Below, piece after piece: positions 42,301-51,230 of a DNA stretch of 64,000 nt. The notes below the pieces were generated by a model. It saw nothing but the letters and a program-made list of their open reading frames with translations, made no database searches and was not told where the DNA came from. The stretch comes from Bradyrhizobium iriomotense (GTDB lineage Bacteria > Pseudomonadota > Alphaproteobacteria > Rhizobiales > Xanthobacteraceae). Both the position numbers and the translations under genes were made by a program. The DNA lies in contig NZ_JAFCJZ010000004.1 of NCBI RefSeq assembly GCF_018130765.1, forward strand, positions 62,001 through 126,000, written 5' to 3'. Positions within the stretch are counted from its first letter, which is position 1. Each line of letters opens with the position of its first letter.

Positions 42301-43947
42301 GTGGCAGAAGTCGATCCCGCGGCGGGTAAGCCGGTTGCGCCGAGCGCGCTCACCAACGTTCCACGGCTGGTGACGGCCTATTTTGCGGGCAAGCCCGATG
42401 TTGCGGACCCCGCGCAGCGGGTGGCGTTCGGCACCTCCGGCCATCGCGGCACCTCGTTCAAGAACACTTTTAATGAGGGCCACATCCTTGCGACCACGCA
42501 GGCGATCTGCGACTACCGCAAGGAAAAGGGGCTGACCGGCCCGCTCTTCATCGGCATCGACACCCATGCGCTGGCCGAGCCGGCGCTGGTCAGCGCCGTC
42601 GAGGTGTTCGCCGCCAACGGCGTCGACATCATGATCGACAAGGACGGCGGCTACACGCCGACGCCTGTCATCTCGCACGCGATCCTCACTTACAACAAGG
42701 GCCGCAGCAGCGGCCTTGCCGACGGCGTCGTCATCACGCCCTCGCATAATCCGCCCGAAGACGGCGGCTACAAATACAATCCGCCGCATGGCGGCCCCGC
42801 CGATACCGACGTGACCGGCGTCGTCGAGAAGCGTGCCAACGCCTACCTCGCCGACGGTCTCAAGGGCGTGAAGCGCATCGACTACGCCAAGGCGAAGAAG
42901 TCCGCGAACGTCCACGCCTACGACTTCATCACGCCCTACGTCGCCGATCTCGGCAATGTCGTCGATCTCGACCTCGTCAAATCCGCCGCCATCAAGATCG
43001 GCATCGATCCGCTCGGCGGCGCCGCCGTGCATTACTGGCATCCGATCATCGAGCGCTACGGCCTCAAGGCCACCGTCGTGAACGAGTCGATCGACCCGAC
43101 CTTCCGTTTCATGACAGTCGACTGGGACGGCAAGATCCGCATGGACTGCTCCTCGCCTTACGCGATGGCGAGCCTGATCGGGATGCGCGATCGTTTCGAC
43201 GTCGCCTTTGCCAACGACACCGACGCCGACCGCCACGGCATCGTCACGCGCACCGGCGGCCTGATGAATCCGAACCATTATCTGGCGACCGCTATCTCCT
43301 ATTTGTTCGCGCACCGCCCGAACTGGGGCAGGGACGCTGCGATCGGCAAGACCGTGGTGTCCAGCTCGATCATCGACCGCGTCGCCAAGAAGCTCGGCCG
43401 CAAGCTGGTGGAGACGCCGGTCGGCTTCAAATGGTTCGTCGACGGCCTCGTCAGCGGCGGTTTTGGTTTCGGCGGGGAGGAGAGTGCGGGCGCCTCGTTC
43501 CTCAGGCGCGACGGCACGGTGTGGACCACCGACAAGGACGGCATCATCCTCGGCCTGCTCGCCGCCGAGATCATGGCCAAGACCGGCCGCGATCCCAGCC
43601 AGCTGTTCAATGATCTCACCGCCGAGTTCGGCGTGCCGCATTACGCGCGCATCGACGTCGCGGCGACCGGGCCGCAGAAGAACATTTTGAAGTCCGTCAC
43701 GCCCGAGCAACTCGGCCTGAAAGATCTCGCCGGTGATCCCGTCCGCTCGACGCTGAGCAAGGCGCCCGGTAACGGCCAGCCTTTCGGCGGCATCAAGGTC
43801 GAGACCGATTTCGGCTGGTTCGCCGCGCGGCCGTCGGGGACCGAGGACGTCTACAAGATCTACGCGGAAAGCTTCCGCAGCACCGAGCACCTGAAGCGAA
43901 TTCAGGAAGAGGCTCAGGCCGGCTTGGCGAAGGTGTTTGGGGCGTAG
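42301..43947 (+). CDS. pgm: Phosphoglucomutase (alpha-D-glucose phosphate-specific)
   Basis: 548 residues from GTG 42301, with GGAG about 7 bases upstream; a TTG frame start at 42280 is rejected. The phospho-serine is Ser148 in [20 protein letters not shown]. The metal loop is NDTDADRHG, the sugar loop GGEESAGAS, and the phosphate loop [10 protein letters not shown] near the end. It interconverts glucose-1-phosphate and glucose-6-phosphate, and so connects glycogen use by GlgP and UDP-glucose synthesis for Ugd with central metabolism. Cytoplasmic, magnesium-dependent. Confidence 0.97.
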   Translation: MAEVDPAAGKPVAPSALTNVPRLVTAYFAGKPDVADPAQRVAFGTSGHRGTSFKNTFNEGHILATTQAICDYRKEKGLTGPLFIGIDTHALAEPALVSAVEVFAANGVDIMIDKDGGYTPTPVISHAILTYNKGRSSGLADGVVITPSHNPPEDGGYKYNPPHGGPADTDVTGVVEKRANAYLADGLKGVKRIDYAKAKKSANVHAYDFITPYVADLGNVVDLDLVKSAAIKIGIDPLGGAAVHYWHPIIERYGLKATVVNESIDPTFRFMTVDWDGKIRMDCSSPYAMASLIGMRDRFDVAFANDTDADRHGIVTRTGGLMNPNHYLATAISYLFAHRPNWGRDAAIGKTVVSSSIIDRVAKKLGRKLVETPVGFKWFVDGLVSGGFGFGGEESAGASFLRRDGTVWTTDKDGIILGLLAAEIMAKTGRDPSQLFNDLTAEFGVPHYARIDVAATGPQKNILKSVTPEQLGLKDLAGDPVRSTLSKAPGNGQPFGGIKVETDFGWFAARPSGTEDVYKIYAESFRSTEHLKRIQEEAQAGLAKVFGA

Positions 43948-43978
43948 GGCTCTCCAAAGCCAGGCACACACTATCCTT

Positions 43979-44131
43979 ACGGGAGGTGCGCTCCCTCTCC
44001 CGCTTGCGGGGGAGGGCTGGGGAGGGGGGTGTCTCCACGTCGGGATTGTCCGAGGTTTACGGAGGGTGTCCTCCGCGGAGAAAGCCCCCACCCGGCGCTA
44101 CGCGCCGACCTCCCCCGCAAGCGGGAGAGGT
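43979..44131. repeat. Dispersed palindromic repeat, family R4
   Basis: GCTCCCTCTCCCGCTTGCGG, GGGGAGGGCTGGGGAGGGGG on the left; AGCCCCCACCCGGCGCTACG, CGACCTCCCCCGCAAGCGGG on the right. It fills the first half of the 336-base gap between pgm and vanA. Confidence 0.85.
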
Positions 44132-44167
44132 GACCGAGTTTGTGGAGCTTACTCGGATTACATCTTA

Positions 44168-44266
44168 CTATGTATACAGATTATGAAGCACAGGTATTAG
44201 AATACGCCAATTTTGATCTTGAATAGTTACCTCCCTCCGCTATTGTATACATAACGCATACATAAT
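44168..44266 (+). promoter_or_regulatory. Promoter/operator region of the van operon
   Basis: ATTGTATACATAACGCATAC at 44242-44261 holds the inverted half-sites TTGTAT and ATACAT nine bases apart, plus the GTATAC palindrome. A second GTATAC occurs at 44172-44177. GntR/FCD regulators of the VanR type bind such short inverted repeats, and the vanR-like gene is in this operon, so this is its probable operator. The downstream copy would overlap the promoter, 20 bases from the vanA start. The region is AT-rich. Confidence 0.55.
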
Positions 44267-44283
44267 CCGTGGGAGCGAGACCG

Positions 44284-45333
44284 ATGACAAAACCCTTCCC
44301 CATGAACGCCTGGTACGCCGCCGCGTGGGACGCCGAGGTGAAGCCGGCGCTGCTGCCGCGGACGATCTGCGGCAAGCACATCGTGATGTACCGGAAGGCC
44401 GATGGCTCGGTGGCCGCGCTGGAGGACGCCTGCTGGCACCGCCTGGTGCCGCTGTCCAAGGGCCGGCTCGAAGGCGACACCGTCGTCTGCGGCTATCACG
44501 GCCTGAAGTACAACGCGCAAGGCCGCTGCACCTTCATGCCCTCGCAGGAGACCATCAACCCGTCGGCCTGCGTGCGCGCCTATCCCGTCGTCGAGCGCCA
44601 TCGCTACATCTGGCTCTGGATGGGCGATCCTGCGCTCGCCGATCCCGCGCTCGTGCCCGACATGCACTGGAACGACGATCCGGCCTGGGCCGGCGACGGC
44701 AAGACCATCCACGTCAATTGCGACTATCGCCTCGTGCTCGACAATCTCATGGACCTCACCCACGAGACCTTTGTGCACGGCTCCTCCATCGGCAACGATG
44801 CGGTGGCGGAAGCGCCGTTCGACGTCACCCATGGCGAGAAGACGGTGACGGTGACGCGCTGGATGCGCGGCATCGAGCCGCCGCCGTTCTGGGGCAAGCA
44901 GCTCGGCAAGGCCGGCCTCGTCGACCGCTGGCAGATCATCCGCTTCGAGGCGCCGTGCACGATCGCCATCGACGTCGGCGTGGCGCCGACCGGCACCGGC
45001 GCGCCCGAAGGCAACCGCTCGCACGGCGTCAACGGTTTCGTGCTCAACACCATCACGCCGGAGACCGAGAAGACCTGCCATTACTTCTGGGCCTTCGTCC
45101 GCAACTACCAGATCGGCGAGCAGCGCATCACCACCGAGATCCGCGAGGGCGTCTCCGGCATCTTCCGCGAGGACGAACTGATCCTCGAGGCGCAGCAGCG
45201 CGCCATGGACGAGAATCCCGATCGCGTGTTCTACAATCTCAACATCGACGCCGGCGCGATGTGGTCGCGCAAGCTGATCGACAAGATGGTGGCGAAGGAA
45301 AATCCGCCGCCGCGCCTTCAGGCCGCGGAGTAG
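44284..45333 (+). CDS. vanA: Vanillate O-demethylase oxygenase subunit (Rieske)
   Basis: 349 residues from ATG 44284, with GGGAG upstream. The Rieske cluster ligands are Cys50, His52, Cys69 and His72 (ACWH and CGYHG), and the mononuclear iron site is DNLMDLTHETFVHGSS (Asp157, His160, His165). The enzyme uses electrons from VanB to oxidise and remove the methyl group of vanillate, giving protocatechuate and formaldehyde. It is first in a three-gene unit with the regulator and the reductase. Close relatives act on related methoxy-aromatics, so vanillate is likely but not certain. Confidence 0.88.
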   Translation: MTKPFPMNAWYAAAWDAEVKPALLPRTICGKHIVMYRKADGSVAALEDACWHRLVPLSKGRLEGDTVVCGYHGLKYNAQGRCTFMPSQETINPSACVRAYPVVERHRYIWLWMGDPALADPALVPDMHWNDDPAWAGDGKTIHVNCDYRLVLDNLMDLTHETFVHGSSIGNDAVAEAPFDVTHGEKTVTVTRWMRGIEPPPFWGKQLGKAGLVDRWQIIRFEAPCTIAIDVGVAPTGTGAPEGNRSHGVNGFVLNTITPETEKTCHYFWAFVRNYQIGEQRITTEIREGVSGIFREDELILEAQQRAMDENPDRVFYNLNIDAGAMWSRKLIDKMVAKENPPPRLQAAE

Positions 45334-45339
45334 CGGGTC

Positions 45340-46092
45340 ATGGCCGAACGTGAAGTCGACCGCTCCATCTCACAGACCGTGAAGGCGCAGCTGGCGCTGC
45401 GCGACCAGATCCTGTCGGGCTCCTTGCGCCCCGGCGAGCGCATCTCCGAGTTGCAGGCGGTGGAGACCACCGGCGCCTCGCGCACCCCGGTGCGCATGGC
45501 GCTGGTGCGGCTGGAGGAGGAGGGCCTGCTGGAAGCGATCCCCTCTGGCGGCTTCATGGTGAAAGCGTTCTCCGAGCGCGACATCTCCGATTCCATCGAG
45601 CTGCGCGGCACGCTGGAGGGCCTGGCTGCGCGCTTCGCTGCCGAGCGCGGCGTCTCCGCGCGCGAGCTCGAACCGCTTAAGGAATGCCTCGCTGCGATCG
45701 ACGAATTGCTGCGTCAGGTGCCGATCTCGGTCGATGCGTTCTCGTCCTATGTCACGCTGAACGCGCGCTTCCACGCGGTGCTCACGGAACTGTCGCGCAG
45801 CCCGCCGTTGATCCGGCAGATCGACCGCGCCTCGGCGCTGCCGTTCGCTTCCCCAAGCGGCTTCGTGATGGCGCAGTCGGCGCTGCCCGAGGCGCAGCAG
45901 ATCCTGATCATCGGCCAGGAGCACCACCGCGTCGTCATCGACGCCATCGAGAACCGCGAAGGCGCGCGCGCCGAAGCCATCATGCGCGAACATGCGCGGC
46001 TTGCGGTTCGCAACTTGAGGCTTGCGCTGCGCAACCGGACCCATCTCGACCTGCTGCCGGCGCTCGCGCTGATCAAGACCGCAACCGATTGA
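45340..46092 (+). CDS. GntR-family (FCD) transcriptional regulator, VanR-like
   Basis: 250 residues. The N-terminal winged helix has LALRDQILSGSLRPGERISE and ASRTPVRMALVRLEEEG; the FCD ligand domain has ELRGTLEGLAARFAAERG and the metal-binding His in TLNARFHAVLTELS, EHHRVVIDAIENRE and EHARLAVRN. It starts 6 bases after vanA and ends 11 bases before vanB, so it is transcribed inside the operon it probably represses, unlike the usual layout where vanR is divergent or at the edge. Effector probably vanillate. Confidence 0.88.
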   Translation: MAEREVDRSISQTVKAQLALRDQILSGSLRPGERISELQAVETTGASRTPVRMALVRLEEEGLLEAIPSGGFMVKAFSERDISDSIELRGTLEGLAARFAAERGVSARELEPLKECLAAIDELLRQVPISVDAFSSYVTLNARFHAVLTELSRSPPLIRQIDRASALPFASPSGFVMAQSALPEAQQILIIGQEHHRVVIDAIENREGARAEAIMREHARLAVRNLRLALRNRTHLDLLPALALIKTATD

Positions 46093-46103
46093 GGGCAGTC
46101 ACC

Positions 46104-47084
46104 ATGCGCTTCATCGAAACCTGGACCCCGGCAACGCTCGTCTCGACGCGCGATCTCGCCCCCGGCATCCGCGAATTCCTGATCCGCCCCGATCAGTTCG
46201 ACGGCGCGGCCTATCCGGTCGGCAGCCACATCAATGTCAGCGTGACCATCGACGGTCAGCCGGAGACACGGTCCTATTCGCTGGTCGGCGAGGCCTCTTC
46301 GCACGGCCTCAGGATCGCCGTGCGCCGCGCCGAGGATTCCCGCGGCGGCTCGCGCTATATGTGGTCCTTGCAGCCGGGCGCACGGCTCGACATCACCCAA
46401 CCCGCCTCGCTGCTTGCGGTGGACTGGGCGCGCGAAAACTATTGCCTGATCGCCGGCGGCATCGGCATCACCCCGATCCTCGGCGCCGCGCAGGCGCTGG
46501 CGCGGCGCGGGGCGGATGTCAGGCTGCATTATGCCGTGCGCTCGCGCCGTGAGGCCGCCTATCTCGACGATCTCGCCGCGATGCTCGGTGAGCGTCTGGT
46601 GGTCCATGCCAGCGATGAAGGCAAACGCCTCGATCTCGACGCGCTGTTTGCTTCATTGCCGCAAGGTACCCTCGCGCTGTTCTGCGGCCCGATGCGAATG
46701 CTGGATGCCGCGCGCCACGCCTGGATCGGTGCCGGCCATCCGCTGGCCGATCTCCGTTACGAGACCTTCGGCTCCAGCGGCACGCTGCCGACCGAAACGT
46801 TTCGCGTGCGATTGAAGGACTCGAACATCGAGCTCGAGATCCCGCGCGAGCGCTCGATGCTGGACGTGCTCAACGCCAGCGGCCACGAGGTGATGTACGA
46901 CTGCAAGCGCGGCGAATGCGGCCTCTGCGCCATCGACGTGGTCGAGGTCGACGGCGAGATCGACCATCGCGACGTCTTCTTCAGCGACCATCAGAAAGAG
47001 AGCAACCAGAAGATCTGCGCCTGTGTCTCCCGCGCGCGGGGCACAATCACGGTGGACACGCTGCTGCGGGCGGATGCGGTCTGA
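46104..47084 (+). CDS. vanB: Vanillate O-demethylase reductase subunit
   Basis: 326 residues from ATG 46104. Phthalate dioxygenase reductase-type layout: an FMN/FAD domain with TRSYSLVGEA, an NAD domain with CLIAGGIGITPILGAAQAL and LALFCGPMRML, and a C-terminal plant-type 2Fe-2S ferredoxin with Cys267, Cys272, Cys275 and Cys305 (CKRGECGLC ... CAC). It takes electrons from NADH and passes them to the VanA oxygenase. Third gene of the operon, 11 bases after the regulator. Confidence 0.92.
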   Translation: MRFIETWTPATLVSTRDLAPGIREFLIRPDQFDGAAYPVGSHINVSVTIDGQPETRSYSLVGEASSHGLRIAVRRAEDSRGGSRYMWSLQPGARLDITQPASLLAVDWARENYCLIAGGIGITPILGAAQALARRGADVRLHYAVRSRREAAYLDDLAAMLGERLVVHASDEGKRLDLDALFASLPQGTLALFCGPMRMLDAARHAWIGAGHPLADLRYETFGSSGTLPTETFRVRLKDSNIELEIPRERSMLDVLNASGHEVMYDCKRGECGLCAIDVVEVDGEIDHRDVFFSDHQKESNQKICACVSRARGTITVDTLLRADAV

Positions 47085-47104
47085 GGCAAGCCGGGGAGGG
47101 CTCG

Positions 47105-47782
47105 CTAGCGCGCAGGCGTGCGAATGAGTCTGTCGACGATACCGGAGCCCTCATCCACGAGCTGCTGGCCGCTCATCCAGACATCGCGGCCCGAGATCTT
47201 CTCGCGCATCCTGGCAAGCCACACAGTGTTGACGCCGCGGATGCCGATATCGCTGCGGAAGAACTCGTCGGTGACGTGCGCCTCGATCGTCTTGACGGCT
47301 CGCGACAGCTCGGCGTCGCTGAGTTCCGGCCGCCTCGTGTTGTCCTTCGCGCTGCCGCTCAAGCTGACCTGGTGAAACATGAAGTAGGCCTCGGGATCGG
47401 CGATGCGCCTCGTGCCCGAGAGAAAGATCGGAACGCACATCGATGCGCAGACGCCGGCTCTCTGGACGAGCGTGTCGATCGCATGATCGCGCCCACGGAT
47501 CGCGGCGACGACCTTGCGGCCGTGTTCGACCGAGCCGCCCGGCGAGTTGAGGACGAGGACGAGCCGGCGTGGATCGGCCTTGTAGCGATCGAAGGCGGCG
47601 GCAACACGCTCGCTCATCGGCTCCTGCACAGGTCCGCTCCAGCCGAGTACGATACGGTCCGGCTCCTCGCTGATCGACAGGGTCTGTCGCGACGCCGTAT
47701 CCCCGGAGCCGGACGGCAATTGGAACCAGCCCCAGAACAGCAGGATGCCGCCGATGGCGCCAAGTACCTTGAACAGTGCCAC
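47105..47782 (-). CDS. Membrane-anchored ClpP-like protease
   Basis: 225 residues. One N-terminal membrane helix (LGAIGGILLFWGWF) is followed by a ClpP/crotonase-fold domain on the periplasmic side. Comparison with ClpP gives a full catalytic set: Ser114 in VCASMCVPIFLSG (ClpP AASMG), His137 in YFMFHQVS (ClpP MIHQP) and Asp in SGRDVWMSGQQLVDEG (ClpP ERDRFLSAPE). The glycine-rich VLNSPGGSVEHG also matches. It belongs to the COG3904-type periplasmic proteins with no known target. It lies 41 bases after the interrupted gene at 47824-48363 and is likely co-transcribed with it. Function unknown. Confidence 0.82.
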   Translation of the reverse strand: MALFKVLGAIGGILLFWGWFQLPSGSGDTASRQTLSISEEPDRIVLGWSGPVQEPMSERVAAAFDRYKADPRRLVLVLNSPGGSVEHGRKVVAAIRGRDHAIDTLVQRAGVCASMCVPIFLSGTRRIADPEAYFMFHQVSLSGSAKDNTRRPELSDAELSRAVKTIEAHVTDEFFRSDIGIRGVNTVWLARMREKISGRDVWMSGQQLVDEGSGIVDRLIRTPAR

Positions 47783-47823
47783 TGTCTATTGCCCCGATCT
47801 TGAAAGGCAGCGCATCAGCGCGA

Positions 47824-48363
47824 TCAATTGACTGATTTCCAGAAGATCAGCAGCGTTGCGAGACTGGCCAGGGCCAGGAAGCCCGCCGAGAAAATGAAGG
47901 ATAGCGTGCGGTTCCAGAGTTTCGTTTCCGCCGTGTAGGCGATCGACACTGCCGTGCGATCGGTCGTCGAGCGCACCGGCACGAGTGCCTCGCCGCCACC
48001 TCCGGAGAACAGCATGAAGAAGCTATGATCGATCGGTGCCTGATCGGGCCTGGCGACCGACTTGATCTTGGCCGTGCAGAGCGTAACGACGAAGTTCGTC
48101 CGCTTGCACTTCCCCTCCATGGCTTGCAGATCATATGCCGGCTGCCAGGTCCCGGCGAGGCGGTGGTCGCGGATGATGTCCGGACCGTAGCTGACGAGCA
48201 GTGCCTAAAGCGCCGCGATACAGGCAAGGCAGACGAGGAACCAGCGAATTGGACTACGCGTCGCCGCGGCGTCGGCGATAGCCTGGCTTCTCGTGCCAGC
48301 GGAGTCGGAAGTGAGAGCTTGTGCGGCGGCACCGGCTCCAGGTTGACGCTTGCCGAATGACAT
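47824..48363 (-). pseudogene. Membrane protein gene interrupted by one in-frame TAG codon
   Basis: Read from ATG 48363, the frame codes MSFGKRQPGAGAAAQALTSD onward, with membrane helix SPIRWFLVCLACIAAL, then a TAG at 48207-48205, and continues in the same frame with ALLVSYGPDIIRDHRLAGTW, a cysteine pair (GKCKRTNFVV, LCTAKIK), a small Gly-rich loop and a second membrane helix FSAGFLALASLATLLIFW near the end. Without the stop it would code 179 residues with the stop falling inside the first helix. A single CAG to TAG change would explain it. The downstream part has a Met at 48120 but no ribosome binding site. Confidence 0.75.
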
Positions 48364-48520
48364 TGCGATGACTCCTGACACCCAACATCCAGGTCGTCTG
48401 CTACCTAAGGGCGAGGCCCATAAAGGTAAGCTAACGAGTAGGGGCAAATTATCGCGATTCATATCTCGTTAAGCGCTGGGGCCGCGCTGATCCGGGATGC
48501 TCATGCTAATGGGGAAGCCG

Positions 48521-50482
48521 CTACGCCGCGTAGATCGCCCGATACTTCTTCGTATTCAGCAGCGCCAGCACGCTATCGGCCGACACCGGCCGGCTGATCA
48601 GATAACCCTGCACCTCGTCGCAAGCGATCTCGCGCAGATATTCGAGCTGGTCGGCGGTCTCGACGCCCTCGGCGACCACGGCGATGTTGAGGTCGCGCGC
48701 CAGTGAGATCACCGACTTCACGATCGCGGCGCAGTCCGGCTGCACCAGCATGTCGCGGATGAAGGACTGGTCGATCTTGATGCGGCTGAACGGCAGCTTG
48801 CGCAGGTAGGTCAGCGATGAGAAGCCGGTGCCGAAATCGTCGAGCGCCACGGTGACGCCGAGTTGCAGCAGCGCGTTCAGGATCGAGGCGGCCGAGCCGT
48901 ATTTCGACAGCAGCATCGATTCCGTGATCTCGATCTCGAACCGGTTGGGAGAGACCTTCGCATCGGCGAGCGCCTGCACGATGGTCTGGAGGATGGCCGT
49001 GTTGTGAAACTGTGCCGCGGAAAAATTCACGGCGACCCTGATGTCCTCGGGCCAGTCCGAAAGCGTCGCGCAGGCGCGCCGGATCACCCATTCGCCGATC
49101 TCGTGGATCAGCCCGGTCTCCTCGGCGATTCCGATGAACTCGCTCGGTGGCACCAGCCCGCGCGAAGGATGCTGCCAGCGCAGCAGCGCCTCGAAGCCGG
49201 TGATGCGGTTCTCGTCGAGATCGAGGAACGGCTGGAAGACGAGGAACAGCTCGTCCCGCGCGATGGCGCCTTCCAGGTCCGCTTGCAGCGCCTTGCGGTC
49301 GCGGGACAGCCTGTCGTCGGCTTGCTCGAAGAAGCAGACGGTGCCCGGTCCCGCCTTCTTGGCGCGATAGAGCGCAGCGTCGGCGTTCTTCATGATGTCG
49401 AGCGCCGTGTTGCCGTCGCGCGGGGCCAGCACGATGCCGACGCTGGTCGCGCCGACGATCTGGCGGCCCTCGATCCGAAACGGCTCGTCGAAGGCCACAA
49501 CGAAGCGCTCGGCGATCTCGAGCGCATCCTCGGGGCGCGCCAGATTGGCCATCACCAGCGCGAACTCGTCGCCGCCGATGCGCGCGACGTGCTCGGCCGC
49601 ACGGGTGCAGCGCTGCAGCCGGCCTGCGACCTGCACCAGGAATTCGTCGCCGGCGGGATGGCCGAACTTGTCGTTGACCTCCTTGAAGCGGTCGAGATCG
49701 AGCAGCAGCACCGCGAACTCCTCGCCCGATAGCGCAAGGCGCTTCAGCGCGGCATCGAGCGTCTCGTTGAAGGCGAAGCGGTTGGGAAGGTGCGTCAGCG
49801 GGTCCTGTCGCACCGTGCGCTCCGCCTCGATCTGCCGCATCACGCGCCGCGCGAACGAGAACGAATTGATGAACACGCCGCGCAGCAGCACGCTGCCATA
49901 GACCACGACGAGGAAGGCGATCAGCAGGAAGGCGAGGTCGCCGTTCCTGCCGAGGCAGATCGCGATGCCGACGAAGATCGGGGCAGTGAAGGCGATGGCC
50001 GCGATCGGGATCGTGGCGAAGGCGAGCGCGCCGCCGGCCAGCATTCCCGAGCACAGGCAGGTGATAACGAGCTGGCCGCCGGTCGACGCATTGGCGAAGA
50101 AGGCGACCGGGACGATGCCCCAGGCAGCCCCGAGGAGAAAGGCATTGCGCACCAGCCGATGCATGGCGCGCTGCGAGACGAAGTGTGGCTTGGTGATGCG
50201 CCGGGCGGCGTGGGATTGCAGGCCGAATGCGATCGCGGCGGCGGCGACCGTGACCGCCCAGATCACGGCGAACGTCCTGTCCGGCGACGCCCACAGCGCG
50301 ATGGCCAGCACGATGGCGTTGCACGCATTGGCGAGCATGATGCCGACCGAATAGCCGAGCACCAGCGACATCTGTTCGGCGCGGATGTAACCCGCCACGG
50401 CCTCGTCCGTTGCGGGACCGCCGAACGCCGACAGATCGCCGGCGAACAGCCGCGCGAAATAGGTGGTCAGTTGAGTCCGCAT
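48521..50482 (-). CDS. GGDEF-EAL dual-domain c-di-GMP enzyme, membrane-bound
   Basis: 653 residues. The N-terminal 210 residues hold about six membrane segments with no named sensor. The GGDEF domain keeps RIGGDEFALV (near 300) and LDLDRFKEVNDKFGH, so cyclase activity is possible. The EAL domain keeps FEALLRWQH, VNFSAAQF, EITESMLL, LDDFGTGFSSL, KIDQSFI and AEGVET, a full phosphodiesterase set. It would make or destroy c-di-GMP, and so adjust motility or biofilm; which activity dominates cannot be read. A cluster of palindromes lies about 130-190 bases upstream. Confidence 0.93.
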   Translation of the reverse strand: MRTQLTTYFARLFAGDLSAFGGPATDEAVAGYIRAEQMSLVLGYSVGIMLANACNAIVLAIALWASPDRTFAVIWAVTVAAAAIAFGLQSHAARRITKPHFVSQRAMHRLVRNAFLLGAAWGIVPVAFFANASTGGQLVITCLCSGMLAGGALAFATIPIAAIAFTAPIFVGIAICLGRNGDLAFLLIAFLVVVYGSVLLRGVFINSFSFARRVMRQIEAERTVRQDPLTHLPNRFAFNETLDAALKRLALSGEEFAVLLLDLDRFKEVNDKFGHPAGDEFLVQVAGRLQRCTRAAEHVARIGGDEFALVMANLARPEDALEIAERFVVAFDEPFRIEGRQIVGATSVGIVLAPRDGNTALDIMKNADAALYRAKKAGPGTVCFFEQADDRLSRDRKALQADLEGAIARDELFLVFQPFLDLDENRITGFEALLRWQHPSRGLVPPSEFIGIAEETGLIHEIGEWVIRRACATLSDWPEDIRVAVNFSAAQFHNTAILQTIVQALADAKVSPNRFEIEITESMLLSKYGSAASILNALLQLGVTVALDDFGTGFSSLTYLRKLPFSRIKIDQSFIRDMLVQPDCAAIVKSVISLARDLNIAVVAEGVETADQLEYLREIACDEVQGYLISRPVSADSVLALLNTKKYRAIYAA

Positions 50483-50609
50483 TCCAGAGCCTAGCAGCAG
50501 GGCCGTTTGTCCGGCTCGATCCGGAGAATTCGCGACAAACCTTTGACGAACTATGAATTATCCACGCTGGCGGCTGCTGTTGCGATCACTTCTAGGTGCC
50601 GAAAGATTC

Positions 50610-50675
50610 GTATCGATAACAAATCGATACAAATGCGGTGCCCCGCGTTACGGTTGTAACGGTATGAACATGTTC
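50610..50675. promoter_or_regulatory. Cluster of three inverted repeats upstream of the GGDEF-EAL gene
   Basis: GTATCGAT-AACAA-ATCGATAC (50610-50630) is a perfect 8-base inverted repeat; GTTAC-GGTT-GTAAC (50647-50660) is a 5-base inverted repeat; GAACATGTTC (50666-50675) is a perfect palindrome. None is followed by a T-run, so terminators are unlikely. They look like operator sites for one or more regulators. The gap 50483-50728 holds nothing else recognised. Confidence 0.5.
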
Positions 50676-50728
50676 GCACCGGTTCCGCTGTCATGCCGGG
50701 GGATGACACCGGTGTCAGGAAGGGGCGA

Positions 50729-51094
50729 TCACCGCCCCAGTTGCTTCGGGTCGTAATAGAACCGTTCTTCGATCAGCTCATCGCCCCGCCAGGTCTGCCA
50801 CGCGATCTCATCCAGCGTTCGGATGACGCCCTCGGCATTGGTGAAGCTGAAGGTCCAGCGGGTGGCGACATGGTCGCCCTCGATCATGCTGGGGCCGATG
50901 CGGACGGCCTTGACCTCCCTGAAGGCGGCCAGCACGCCGCGCTCCTTTGCCGCCAGTCTGTCGCGCCCGATCGTCGGCGCGGCGTTGTTCTCGTAGGTCG
51001 CGGCGTCGGGCGCGTAGAATTGCTCGATCGCGCCGACGAAGTCGCCATCCTCCAGCCGCTTCGCAAAGGCTTCGACGATGTCACGGCTGGGCAT
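50729..51094 (-). CDS. NTF2-like (SnoaL-type) small protein
   Basis: 121 residues from ATG 51094 (MPSRDIVEAFAKRLEDGDFV), preceded by GAGG. It has the NTF2 pattern: a first helix, FYAPDAATYENNAAPTIGRD, and a C-terminal sheet TRWTFSFTNAEGVIRTLDEI with ERFYYDPKQL. Not similar in detail to the NTF2-like gene at 5559. Palindromic GTCGGT sites lie just upstream of it, between it and the divergent TetR gene, so it is a likely TetR target. Reaction unknown. Confidence 0.8.
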   Translation of the reverse strand: MPSRDIVEAFAKRLEDGDFVGAIEQFYAPDAATYENNAAPTIGRDRLAAKERGVLAAFREVKAVRIGPSMIEGDHVATRWTFSFTNAEGVIRTLDEIAWQTWRGDELIEERFYYDPKQLGR

Positions 51095-51112
51095 GGCGAC
51101 CTCACAATGAAA

Positions 51113-51148
51113 ACCGACTGATGGTCGGTAAATACCGACCGGTGGTCG
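51113..51148. promoter_or_regulatory. TetR-type operator repeats
   Basis: ACCGAC-N5-GTCGGT (51113-51129) is a perfect inverted repeat, and CGACC-GGT-GGTCG (51136-51148) a second. They lie 19 bases upstream of the NTF2-like start codon, in its probable promoter, with a TetR-family gene 300 bases away. TetR regulators often bind such ACCGAC / GTCGGT arms. The rest of the 348-base gap 51095-51442 is occupied by the R4 repeat. Confidence 0.55.
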
Positions 51149-51230
51149 AAAAGTCAACTGGCTGCCCAGACCGAATTCGATTAGACGAGATTGATGAGAT
51201 GGGGCTCGGCTGGCGCCTCAACGGAGGTAC

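Noticed and set aside
47824..48120. The 98-codon frame as an independent gene
   Set aside because: It has no ribosome binding site at Met 48120, and the same frame continues upstream through a single TAG to a clear start, so it is treated as the downstream part of one interrupted gene.
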